Shown here in pieces: positions 1-5,249 of a stretch of 5,249 nucleotides of DNA (positions are counted from its first letter, which is position 1; every line of letters starts with the position of its first letter). The translations under genes and the position numbers were made by a program. Under the pieces are notes generated by a model. It saw nothing but the letters and a program-made list of their open reading frames with translations, was not told where the DNA came from and ran no database searches. This DNA is from Methanobrevibacter sp. (GTDB lineage Archaea > Methanobacteriota > Methanobacteria > Methanobacteriales > Methanobacteriaceae), in NCBI GenBank assembly GCA_016838945.1, contig JADLKP010000159.1, forward strand, positions 1 to 5,249. Reading direction: 5' to 3'.

Positions 1-115
1 GATTAAATAAATTAAATTTAAAAATAAAAAAAATTTTAATTTAAATAATTTAAAAAATAGTTTTCATTGAGTAATGAGTGAATAAGAGGTGACTATTTTT
101 TAAAATTATTAAATT
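1..115. other. AT-rich intergenic sequence, no gene seen
   Basis: Nearly all A and T in the first 60 bases. A good ribosome-site sequence, GAGGTGA, occurs on the plus strand at 86-92, but no start codon with a usable frame follows it. I see no gene, repeat unit or RNA here beyond general A/T richness. Confidence 0.6.
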
Positions 116-139
116 AAAAAGGAGAATAAAAATAGAAAA

Positions 140-187
140 TTGTAAAACGAATATAATAAGCAAAATGCCCATTACAAAGTTTTACAA
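140..187 (-). terminator. Probable fdhAB terminator
   Basis: TTGTAAAAC (140-148) and GTTTTACAA (179-187) are perfect 9-bp inverted arms around a 30-nt loop. On the transcript strand they are followed by T-rich sequence with T4, T5 and T5 tracts (139-116). The element begins 57 nt after the fdhB stop. A weaker AT-only pair, AAAATTTA/TAAATTTT (193-200 and 219-226), lies nearer the gene. The T-rich stretch may be the actual stop signal, with the hairpin secondary. Confidence 0.45.
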
Positions 188-244
188 CAACTAAAATTTA
201 TTCTATATTTCCATATGCTAAATTTTGTTTTGGAATTTCTCCAC

Positions 245-1489
245 TTAGATCAATTTCCATAAATCTTCTAATAACAAAGTAGAGTATCCTTTGTAGGATT
301 TTTCTCCGAATTCAGTGAATGGTAATGGAGCTTCGTTGTCCACACCACTGTAGTAACCGAAGATGTCTCTGACTTTTTGGTTTACAGTAGCCCATACTTT
401 GGATACTGGAATTTCACAAGGACATACTTCGCTGCATTGACCACAGTTGGTACATGCGTCCACCATGTGCACCATACGAGTTAAGTGGAAGAATGGAGCT
501 GCAGGAGTGTATCCGCCAGGTACCCATTCAGGACCTTCAGCTTCAAGACAACAGTCTTCACAGAAACAGAGAGGGCATGCTTCACGGCAACCGTAACATT
601 TCATACATCTGGAGAATTCTTCTTTGTATTCAGCGAATACTTCTAAGATGTCACCAGATGTTCCAGCAAAGTCTTTTTCTCTTTGTTTCATAGCTTGTTT
701 TACCATGATGCTGTCGATATTAGCACGGATTGTTACACCTTTTTCGATTGGTGCTTGGGTTTCAATTAATCCAGCATCAATTACTTTTCCTAAGATGTCT
801 GCACCTTTTTCGGAGCATACTTCTACGAAGGTTGCTTTTCCTGCTAAGTCGCCAATAACTCCCCAATTACCTAAAGCTAAATCAGCGTTGGTAGGGATGT
901 TCATGGTACATCTTTGACAGTTTTCTCTTCTACCCATTCCGTCTTCTTCGAGTTCATCGATGGAAATTGCTTTTTCACCATCAGCGGTTTCCATAATGAG
1001 TTTTCCTTTGGAAATTTCTTCTTTGATGACATCTGCTGGGTCTAATTCGTAAACATCACGAATCATTTTCATGGTTGGTACAGGTGGCATGGTACCTCCA
1101 CAGTTTACACCAATCATGATTACGTTTTCTTCGATAACTTTTCGTTTTCTCATTAACTCTTTTAAGGTCATTGCGTCACATGGTTTACATGTTACAGCAA
1201 TTTTCATATCTCTTGCACCATCTAAGTATTTGGATACGAATTTTGCTAAGTTTAATGTACCGCAGTGAAGGGATCCTGCAGATTTGATAATATCTTCAGG
1301 GTCAGTGATGAGAATAGGTTTAGCGTCGTAAAGGTCAGCTGCTTCTTCTACAGCAACAACTGCATCAACAATACCTTCTTCGAGTAAGTATTTCATGATG
1401 GTGGTTACTGCTCCACCGTATTCTCCTTTGTCTTTAATTGCATCGTTAGCAGAGTATGCATAAAATAAATCATTTACATTTACAGCCAT
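245..1489 (-). CDS. fdhB: FdhB, iron-sulfur/FAD subunit of formate dehydrogenase (F420-reducing, FrhB-like)
   Basis: Electron-transfer subunit that takes electrons from FdhA and reduces coenzyme F420 at a flavin. Residues 1 to about 285 resemble the FrhB/FdhB F420-reducing fold: GEYGGAVTT (22-30), SAGSLHCG (70-77), CKPCD (101-105), GVNCGG (127-132) and RENCQRC (188-194) followed by ADLALGNWG (202-210), the last recalling the cluster and flavin-site segment of FrhB. The C-terminus is a two-cluster ferredoxin-like domain: C295-x2-C298-x2-C301-x3-C305-P and C346-x2-C349-x2-C352-x3-C356-P. Four more cysteines (308, 310, 313, 314) directly follow the first motif. The 414-aa length is close to known FdhB proteins. 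The ATG lies 9 nt after a GGAG site (1502-1499) inside the 21-nt gap behind fdhA, so translation is probably closely linked to it. No frameshift or truncation is seen. Confidence 0.97.
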   Translation of the reverse strand: MAVNVNDLFYAYSANDAIKDKGEYGGAVTTIMKYLLEEGIVDAVVAVEEAADLYDAKPILITDPEDIIKSAGSLHCGTLNLAKFVSKYLDGARDMKIAVTCKPCDAMTLKELMRKRKVIEENVIMIGVNCGGTMPPVPTMKMIRDVYELDPADVIKEEISKGKLIMETADGEKAISIDELEEDGMGRRENCQRCTMNIPTNADLALGNWGVIGDLAGKATFVEVCSEKGADILGKVIDAGLIETQAPIEKGVTIRANIDSIMVKQAMKQREKDFAGTSGDILEVFAEYKEEFSRCMKCYGCREACPLCFCEDCCLEAEGPEWVPGGYTPAAPFFHLTRMVHMVDACTNCGQCSEVCPCEIPVSKVWATVNQKVRDIFGYYSGVDNEAPLPFTEFGEKSYKGYSTLLLEDLWKLI

Positions 1490-1510
1490 ATTAATCTACT
1501 CCTTTTCACC

Positions 1511-3562
1511 TTATAATTTTTCTACTTGAATAGCACAAGCTTTTAATTCAACCATTTTACATTTAGGGTCGAAAGAATCGGAGTTGGTTAACATGTTAGC
1601 TGCACATTCAGTAAAGTGCATAGGAATGTTAACAATACCTTTCTTAATGTCGTCAGTTACACGAGCAGGAATTTCAATTTCTCCTCTTCTAGAGTATGCT
1701 TTTACTATTTCATTGTTAAGAATTCCTCTTTCTGCTGCATCTTCAGGGTTGATTTCGATGAATCCGGTAGGCACTTCTTTATCTAAGGTTTCACATCTTC
1801 TGGTCATAGCAGCGTGATAGTGGAACAAGATACGAGTAGTGGTTAAGAGTAATGGATATTCATCATCAACAACTTCGACAGGACCTCTGTGTTCTAATGC
1901 TTGGAATACTCCTAAACCGTCTGGGTGAGCGAATTTGTCTTTGTGCATTAAAGGTTCACAAGGATCTTCTGGGTCAAGACATGGCCAGTGTACACCTTCA
2001 GGTTTGAGTAATCTTTCGTGGGTAATACCGTAGTAGGAAGGAGCGAGTTCTCTGATTTCTTCCCAAATTTCAGCAGCGTTTTCATAGTGGAATAATTCTC
2101 TTGGTCTACCCATTCTTACAGCAATTTCTTCCATTATCTTCCAGTCAACCCAAGCGCCTTCAGGTGGTTCTTGAGCTTTACGTAACCATTGGACTCTTCT
2201 TTCACCAGAAGTGAAGGTACCTTCTTGTTCACCCCAACCTGCTGCAGGCAATACTACATCTGCTTCAGCAGCGGTATCAGTCATGAACAATTCTTGAACG
2301 ATTAACATTTCTAAGTTTGCAATTGCTTCTTTGGTGTGCTTAATATCTGCATCGGAGAGTACAGGGTCTTCCCCGTGGATGTATAATACTTTTAAATCAC
2401 CAGAGTGAGCAGCGTTCATCATTTCGACTAAGGTTAAACCAGGAGTGGTTGGCAAGTCGATTTGGTAAGCTTCTGAGAATTTTTTGGTAATTTCAGGGTT
2501 TGCAACTTTTTGGTAACCTACATAGTCGGAAGGCAATGCACCCATATCACAAGCACCTTGTACGTTGTTTTGTCCTCTTAATGGGTTTACTCCTCCACCG
2601 ATTTTACCTAAGTTACCAGTTAACATTGCTAAGTTAGCAGTGGACATTACGTTGTCTGCACCGTGAGAGTGTTCAGTAATACCTAAGGAGTATACAATAG
2701 CTGCATTGTCAGCTTTAGCATATTCAATAGCTACACGTTTAATTTGTTCAGGGTCAGCTTCAGTAATCTCAGCTACTCTTTCAAGGTCGTATTTCATTGC
2801 AACTTCTTTCATTTCTTCGTAACCTTTGGTTCTGTTAGCAATGAACTCATCATCTTGCAAGTCGTTTTCAATGATGATTTTGATCATACCGTTCATTAAT
2901 GCTACGTCAGTACCGGTTTTGAATTGCATGTATTCATGAGCTAATTTTGCGGTAGGAGTGTATCTTGGGTCAGCTACTACTAATTTTGCACCGTTTTTAA
3001 TAGCTCTGATAATTTTACGACCGAATAATGGGTGTGCTTCCATGTTGTTAGAACCAATACAGAAGATGAAATCAGCTTCTTCAATACTGTCATAACCGTT
3101 TGTGGATGCACCTGAACCGAAGGTGGTTGCAAGACCAGCTACAGTAGGACCGTGACAGATACGTGCACAGTGGTCTACGTTTTGAGTACCACATCCAGCT
3201 CTTGCTAATTTTTGGGTTATGTAAATGTTTTCGTTAGGAGATCTAGCACATGCGTAGAAACCTAATTTGTTAGGGTCAGTGTCAGCATATTTTTTAAGGG
3301 TGCTAGCTACTAAGTCTAAAGCTTCATCCCAGGAAGCTTCTCTGAATTCACCATTTTCTTTGATTAACGGAGTAGTTAATCTGTCTGGGTGGTTAATGAA
3401 TTGGTATCCGAAGTTACCTTTTGGACATACTTTTCCTTCATTAACTGGGTGTCTTTTCCATGGTTCGACACCAATGATCTTTCCATCTTTGACTACAAAG
3501 TTGATACCACATCCGGTACCACAGTAAGGACAAATAGATGGTACATATTTTATCTCAACCAT
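1511..3562 (-). CDS. fdhA: FdhA, catalytic subunit of F420-dependent formate dehydrogenase
   Basis: Cytoplasmic molybdopterin oxidoreductase that oxidises formate to CO2 and passes electrons to FdhB. The 683-aa length fits methanogen FdhA. The N-terminal [4Fe-4S] motif is C11-x2-C14-x3-C18-x27-C46, followed by Lys48, the usual electron-relay lysine. The active-site segment is HCARICHGPTVAGL (131-144): Cys136 takes the place of the selenocysteine of E. coli FdhF and is followed by catalytic-type His137. Arg329 in LRGQNNVQGACDMG matches the formate-binding arginine of this family. The pterin-binding core includes CIGSNNMEAHP (168-178) and VVADPRYTP (195-203), and the C-terminal dinucleotide-binding domain begins near residue 568. 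The ATG is 8 nt after a GGAG site (3574-3571). The stop is 21 nt before fdhB, so the two genes are cotranscribed. The reading frame is intact. The sequence cannot tell whether the metal is Mo or W. Confidence 0.98.
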   Translation of the reverse strand: MVEIKYVPSICPYCGTGCGINFVVKDGKIIGVEPWKRHPVNEGKVCPKGNFGYQFINHPDRLTTPLIKENGEFREASWDEALDLVASTLKKYADTDPNKLGFYACARSPNENIYITQKLARAGCGTQNVDHCARICHGPTVAGLATTFGSGASTNGYDSIEEADFIFCIGSNNMEAHPLFGRKIIRAIKNGAKLVVADPRYTPTAKLAHEYMQFKTGTDVALMNGMIKIIIENDLQDDEFIANRTKGYEEMKEVAMKYDLERVAEITEADPEQIKRVAIEYAKADNAAIVYSLGITEHSHGADNVMSTANLAMLTGNLGKIGGGVNPLRGQNNVQGACDMGALPSDYVGYQKVANPEITKKFSEAYQIDLPTTPGLTLVEMMNAAHSGDLKVLYIHGEDPVLSDADIKHTKEAIANLEMLIVQELFMTDTAAEADVVLPAAGWGEQEGTFTSGERRVQWLRKAQEPPEGAWVDWKIMEEIAVRMGRPRELFHYENAAEIWEEIRELAPSYYGITHERLLKPEGVHWPCLDPEDPCEPLMHKDKFAHPDGLGVFQALEHRGPVEVVDDEYPLLLTTTRILFHYHAAMTRRCETLDKEVPTGFIEINPEDAAERGILNNEIVKAYSRRGEIEIPARVTDDIKKGIVNIPMHFTECAANMLTNSDSFDPKCKMVELKACAIQVEKL

Positions 3563-3576
3563 TTTATAATCTCCAT

Positions 3577-3596
3577 AATAAAATCAAGGTTTTATT
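3577..3596 (-). promoter_or_regulatory. Small hairpin just before the fdhA ribosome site
   Basis: AATAAAA (3577-3583) and TTTTATT (3590-3596) pair around the loop read as CCTTGA on the transcript strand. It ends 2 nt before GGAG (3574-3571), which lies 8 nt before the fdhA ATG. The stem contains only A-T pairs, so it would be weak and may not matter. Confidence 0.25.
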
Positions 3597-3651
3597 TTTT
3601 GTTTTAGTTCACATATTGGCAAATTCGATTATTGACTAACAAATGAAACTT

Positions 3652-3672
3652 TTAATAATTATATTTATTAAG
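3652..3672 (-). promoter_or_regulatory. Candidate TATA region of fdhAB
   Basis: The minus strand reads CTTAATAAATATAATTATTA, an archaeal TATA-like stretch that is also an inverted repeat (TTAATAA/TTATTAA around 6 nt). A start about 25 nt downstream would give a leader of roughly 60-75 nt before the fdhA ATG. A second similar stretch (minus TTATTTATTATAATTT, 3736-3721) follows the other 39-bp repeat, so a tandem promoter is possible. Confidence 0.45.
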
Positions 3673-3677
3673 ACTTT

Positions 3678-3716
3678 GATTATTGTGAATTGTGTCGTGT
3701 ATTGTGAATTGTGTCT
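3678..3716. repeat. 39-bp direct repeat, copy 1 (proximal to fdhA): candidate fdhAB operator
   Basis: 16-mers TATTGTGAATTGTGTC at 3681-3696 and 3700-3715 form an array with the identical copy 77 bp away. Together they give eight ATTGTGW heptamers with steps of 7 and 19 bp. The inner edge lies about 6 bp upstream of the TATA-like region 3652-3672, the usual place for an archaeal activator to bind. I did not find the array upstream of fdhC. The operator role is inferred; no regulator gene is in the window. Confidence 0.6.
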
Positions 3717-3754
3717 TTTTAAATTATAATAAATAACTTATTAAAACCTTATAG

Positions 3755-3793
3755 GATTATTGTGAATTGTGTCGTGTATTGTGAATTGTGTCT
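3755..3793. repeat. 39-bp direct repeat, copy 2 (distal to fdhA)
   Basis: Identical to the copy at 3678-3716. It contains the 16-mer TATTGTGAATTGTGTC at 3758-3773 and 3777-3792, separated by GTG; each 16-mer holds tandem heptamers ATTGTGA and ATTGTGT. A 7-bp inverted pair, GGATTAT (3754-3760) and ATAATCC (3800-3806), brackets this copy, overlapping its edge. It lies 196-230 bp upstream of the fdhA ATG. Confidence 0.9.
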
Positions 3794-3841
3794 ATTGCTA
3801 TAATCCAATAAAAGATTTGACAATAATATCGAAGTACATAA

Positions 3842-3861
3842 ATAATATAATATTATATTAT
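3842..3861. repeat. 20-bp perfect A/T palindrome
   Basis: ATAATATAAT is followed directly by its own reverse complement ATTATATTAT. It is symmetric, made only of A and T, and could serve as a TATA element in either direction, for example for a longer fdhAB transcript starting upstream of the 39-bp repeats. It could also be chance in AT-rich DNA. Confidence 0.3.
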
Positions 3862-3873
3862 CATGAAATGTGA

Positions 3874-3952
3874 TTTAGACCTTTAAAAAGATCTAAAAGT
3901 GATATTAGAAACTATTCTGTTTCTAATGGTATTTATGGAATTTGACAATTCC
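3874..3952 (-). repeat. Three consecutive stem-loops
   Basis: Three hairpins lie in a row. At 3937-3952, GGAATT/AATTCC has a 4-nt loop. At 3904-3927, ATTAGAAAC/GTTTCTAAT is a perfect 9-bp stem with a 6-nt loop. At 3874-3897, TTTAGACCT/AGATCTAAA is a 9-bp stem with a 6-nt loop and one non-Watson-Crick position that becomes a G-U pair in minus-strand RNA. Gaps are 9 and 6 nt. No function is recognised. Confidence 0.5.
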
Positions 3953-3989
3953 AAATATAAGCATAATTTTTTTCAAATATGAAATTTTT

Positions 3990-4043
3990 AAAAAAAATCT
4001 CGAAAAAACATTCAAATATTGTAGATACTTATTGATATTTGAA
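3990..4043 (-). terminator. Probable fdhC terminator: 9-bp hairpin followed by T-tracts
   Basis: TTCAAATAT (4011-4019) and ATATTTGAA (4035-4043) are perfect inverted arms around a 15-nt loop. On the transcribed strand they are followed by six T (4008-4003) and eight T (3997-3990). Archaeal termination depends mainly on T-rich tracts, so this is a plausible end for the fdhC transcript, about 110-160 nt past its stop codon. Read-through into fdhAB cannot be excluded. Confidence 0.5.
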
Positions 4044-4108
4044 TTAAATAGGTTTGCTCAAATATTACAATAAGTAAATACAAATTTAGGGATTAAGAAA
4101 TCCCCTGT

Positions 4109-4139
4109 GTTTGACTAATATAGAATATTAGATCCAAAC
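4109..4139 (-). other. Stem-loop 13 nt after the fdhC stop
   Basis: CTAATAT (4115-4121) and ATATTAG (4125-4131) pair around a 3-nt loop. GTTTG (4109-4113) and CAAAC (4135-4139) extend the stem across a small 1/3-nt internal loop, for 12 pairs in all. A smaller hairpin follows at 4104-4089 (GGGATT/AATCCC, 4-nt loop). Neither is directly followed by a T-run, so they may stabilise the 3' end of the fdhC mRNA rather than end transcription. Confidence 0.45.
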
Positions 4140-4152
4140 TGATATTGCATAT

Positions 4153-4977
4153 TTAGTCACGTAAGTATACGAACCAGTAAGCGCAAGCTACAAAGATAGC
4201 TCCACCAACGATGTTACCTAAGGTTACTGGTATTAAGTTGTTTACGAAGAATTGTGCCCAAGATACAGGAGCGCCTAAGAATATACCTAATGGGATGAAG
4301 AACATGTTTGCAACACTGTGCTCAAATCCGATACATACAAACGCCATGATTGGGAACCAAATACCGAAGAATTTACCAATTACATCGTCAGCTGCGTTAG
4401 CTAAGTATACAGCTAAACATACTAACCAGTTACAACCAATACCTCTAAGGAAACATTGTACCCAAGTTAAAGAAGCAGTTGATTTTCCAGCTGCCATAAA
4501 GGTAGCTCCACCTAATGCTTTGGTGTTAGCAATGGTAATTGCACCGCCAGCGAAAGCTTCAGGTACCATGATACCAGTTGCGTAAGCAAGAACATAAGCA
4601 ACGAAGATACCACCGATTAAGTTGAAAACCCAACTTCCAACCCAGTTCTTGAGTAAACCTACAATATTAGTTTTTCCATCTAAAAGACCCATAGTCATAA
4701 ACATTACGTCACCAGTGAATAACTCGGATCCACAGATAACGACCATAATCAAACCTACAGGGAACACTGACCCGAATAGTAATTTAGAAATACCTACTGG
4801 TACACCACCAGCAATAGCACCAGTGTTTGCAACTTCTGCAAGTAATCCACCAAATGCAATGTAAGCACCTGCTAAGAAACCTAAAATAGCAAGTTTAATA
4901 ATAGGCATTTCACCTTTTGCGGTAGCTGCAGATGCTACTGCTTTTGCAGTATCTGCAGGACTTTTAAAAGAACTCAT
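4153..4977 (-). CDS. fdhC: FdhC, formate channel of the formate/nitrite transporter (FNT) family
   Basis: Cytoplasmic-membrane channel that supplies formate to the dehydrogenase encoded downstream. The protein is 274 aa, normal for FNT proteins, with a short soluble N-terminus and about six hydrophobic segments (roughly residues 26-49, 66-85, 107-132, 173-194, 206-226 and 244-272). Family marks seen: CGSELFTGD at 82-90, as in the loop breaking TM2 of FocA-like channels; GIGCNWLVCLA at 179-189, the FNT signature; and GFEHSVANM at 217-225, whose His220 matches the conserved pore histidine. The start is the ATG at 4977, because GAGGT at 4990-4986 lies 8 nt before it. An in-frame TTG at 4986 would add three residues (MRY) but overlaps this ribosome site. 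A 590-nt spacer separates the gene from fdhA, so it is probably its own transcript. Formate rather than nitrite specificity rests on the neighbours and the FdhC-like sequence. Confidence 0.96.
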   Translation of the reverse strand: MSSFKSPADTAKAVASAATAKGEMPIIKLAILGFLAGAYIAFGGLLAEVANTGAIAGGVPVGISKLLFGSVFPVGLIMVVICGSELFTGDVMFMTMGLLDGKTNIVGLLKNWVGSWVFNLIGGIFVAYVLAYATGIMVPEAFAGGAITIANTKALGGATFMAAGKSTASLTWVQCFLRGIGCNWLVCLAVYLANAADDVIGKFFGIWFPIMAFVCIGFEHSVANMFFIPLGIFLGAPVSWAQFFVNNLIPVTLGNIVGGAIFVACAYWFVYLRD

Positions 4978-4985
4978 ATATCTCA

Positions 4986-4990
4986 ACCTC
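4986..4990 (-). promoter_or_regulatory. fdhC ribosome binding site that decides the start
   Basis: The minus strand reads GAGGTTGAGATATATG. GAGGT matches the core complementary to the 16S rRNA 3' end and lies 8 nt before the ATG at 4977. The TTG three codons upstream begins within one base of this GAGGT and leaves no room for a spacer, so the 274-aa form is preferred over the 277-aa form. Confidence 0.8.
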
Positions 4991-5020
4991 TTTTTTAATT
5001 ATCCCATATAATTATCAATA

Positions 5021-5055
5021 CTCTCAAGGTTTAAATTAACCTTTCATAAAGAGAG
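5021..5055 (-). promoter_or_regulatory. Interrupted stem-loop in the predicted fdhC leader
   Basis: AAGGTT (5026-5031) and AACCTT (5038-5043) pair perfectly around a 6-nt loop. Outside them CTCTC (5021-5025) pairs with GAGAG (5051-5055), leaving a one-sided 7-nt bulge (5044-5050). In total 11 base pairs form, 44-78 nt before the fdhC ATG. It contains more G/C than its surroundings. It could be an RNA control element, or the inner dyad could be a DNA operator; the sequence does not decide. Confidence 0.4.
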
Positions 5056-5117
5056 CATTAATTATAATTATTTGTCATACCTATAAAAAGACTTTGCTAT
5101 TAAAATCAAAGGGAAAA

Positions 5118-5127
5118 GTTTATATAT
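5118..5127 (-). promoter_or_regulatory. Candidate TATA box of fdhC
   Basis: The minus strand reads ATATATAAAC within TTTTCAATATATAAACTTTT, the best match to an archaeal TATA element upstream of fdhC. A start site about 25 nt downstream would fall near 5095, giving a leader of roughly 120 nt that includes the hairpin at 5021-5055. Other AT-rich stretches closer to the gene (for example CTTTTTATAGG at 5091-5081) are weaker alternatives. This is inferred from sequence only. Confidence 0.5.
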
Positions 5128-5170
5128 TGAAAATGAACAATTTTTCAAAGAGAAAATACATTCATAACGA

Positions 5171-5227
5171 TAAATTATAGTAAAAAAATGAATAATGTTA
5201 AATTATAATAGAAAAAAATGAATAAAG
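5171..5227. repeat. Imperfect AT-rich direct repeat upstream of fdhC
   Basis: Two copies of TAAATTATA, then 2 or 4 nt, then seven A and TGAATA occupy 5171-5197 and 5199-5227. They lie 44-100 bp upstream of the candidate fdhC TATA box, where archaeal activators or upstream promoter elements can sit. In such AT-rich DNA part of the similarity could be chance. The rest of 4978-5249 has no credible gene; the longest ATG frame noticed there is 15 codons (5133-5180) with no ribosome site. Confidence 0.4.
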
Positions 5228-5249
5228 TAGAAATTTATTTAAAAAAATA

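Larger units (their letters stand above)
3563..4152 (-). other. 590-nt non-coding spacer between fdhC and fdhA
   Basis: No credible coding frame lies here on either strand. Read on the minus strand from the fdhC stop, it holds several stem-loops (4139-4109, 4104-4089, 4043-4011), T-runs at 4008-4003 and 3997-3990, three more hairpins (3952-3874), a 20-bp A/T palindrome (3861-3842), two 39-bp repeats (3793-3755 and 3716-3678), a TATA-like element (3672-3652) and the fdhA leader with its GGAG site (3574-3571). In other methanogens fdhC commonly sits close to fdhAB, so a spacer this long with these elements suggests two transcription units. Confidence 0.75.

Noticed and set aside
80..105. Plus-strand gene start after GAGGTGA at 86-92
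   Set aside because: No ATG, GTG or TTG with an open frame follows at a usable distance; the GTG within the site meets a stop after four codons.
3678..3793. CRISPR-like pattern: 39-bp repeats with a 38-nt spacer
   Set aside because: Only two repeats, each internally made of direct heptamers rather than a short palindrome, with an AT-only-like spacer and no cas genes. A promoter-linked iteron array fits better.
3754..3806. Inverted 7-bp ends (GGATTAT/ATAATCC) around one 39-bp repeat as a miniature mobile element
   Set aside because: The arms are short, no target-site duplication is evident, and the other copy of the repeat lacks such ends.
3563..4152. tRNA or other known RNA gene in the spacer
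   Set aside because: The hairpins are independent, AT-rich stems with no cloverleaf, T-loop motif or riboswitch core that I recognise.
4211..4864. Plus-strand open frames of 80-124 codons opposite fdhC
   Set aside because: They are antisense shadows of a well-recognised membrane protein gene, with no ribosome sites or recognisable domains. The same applies to the plus-strand frames opposite fdhA and fdhB.
5133..5180. 15-codon plus-strand ATG frame upstream of fdhC
   Set aside because: No ribosome site, very short, AT-rich, next to the candidate fdhC TATA box.

Overview
The window is AT-rich DNA that looks like a hydrogenotrophic, formate-using methanogenic archaeon of the Methanobacteriales, most likely Methanobrevibacter or a close relative. 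The reasons are the gene content (F420-type formate dehydrogenase plus a FdhC-type formate channel), a cysteine rather than selenocysteine at the FdhA metal site, archaeal Shine-Dalgarno sites, TATA-like boxes in place of bacterial -35/-10 elements, and very AT-rich spacers. The genus is an inference; no rRNA or other marker gene is present.

All three genes are on the minus strand, so the window reads from right to left. At the right end (about 4978-5249) is the upstream region of fdhC, with a good TATA-box candidate, a predicted leader of about 120 nt containing an interrupted 11-bp hairpin, and an imperfect AT-rich direct repeat further upstream. Then come fdhC (4977-4153, formate channel of the FNT family), a 590-nt non-coding spacer (4152-3563), fdhA (3562-1511, catalytic subunit) and fdhB (1489-245, iron-sulfur/flavin/F420 subunit). 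fdhA and fdhB are 21 nt apart and clearly form one unit. The left end (1-244) has no gene and holds the probable fdhAB terminator followed by almost pure A/T sequence.

The proteins form one short pathway. FdhC lets formate cross the membrane. FdhA oxidises it to CO2 at a molybdenum or tungsten bis-pterin centre. FdhB passes the electrons through iron-sulfur clusters to FAD and coenzyme F420, giving F420H2 for methanogenesis, or possibly to heterodisulfide reductase in a larger complex as known in some methanogens.

The proteins are ordinary for this group. The interesting part is the fdhC-fdhA spacer. It contains two identical 39-bp direct repeats, each made of two 16-mers, which in turn are tandem ATTGTGW heptamers (eight in all). 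They lie directly upstream of the best TATA candidate for fdhAB. Next to fdhC the spacer has a row of stem-loops, one followed by T6 and T8 tracts. I read this as fdhC and fdhAB being separately transcribed, with fdhAB under its own iteron-type operator. I found no cryptic gene, mobile element, CRISPR array or tRNA.
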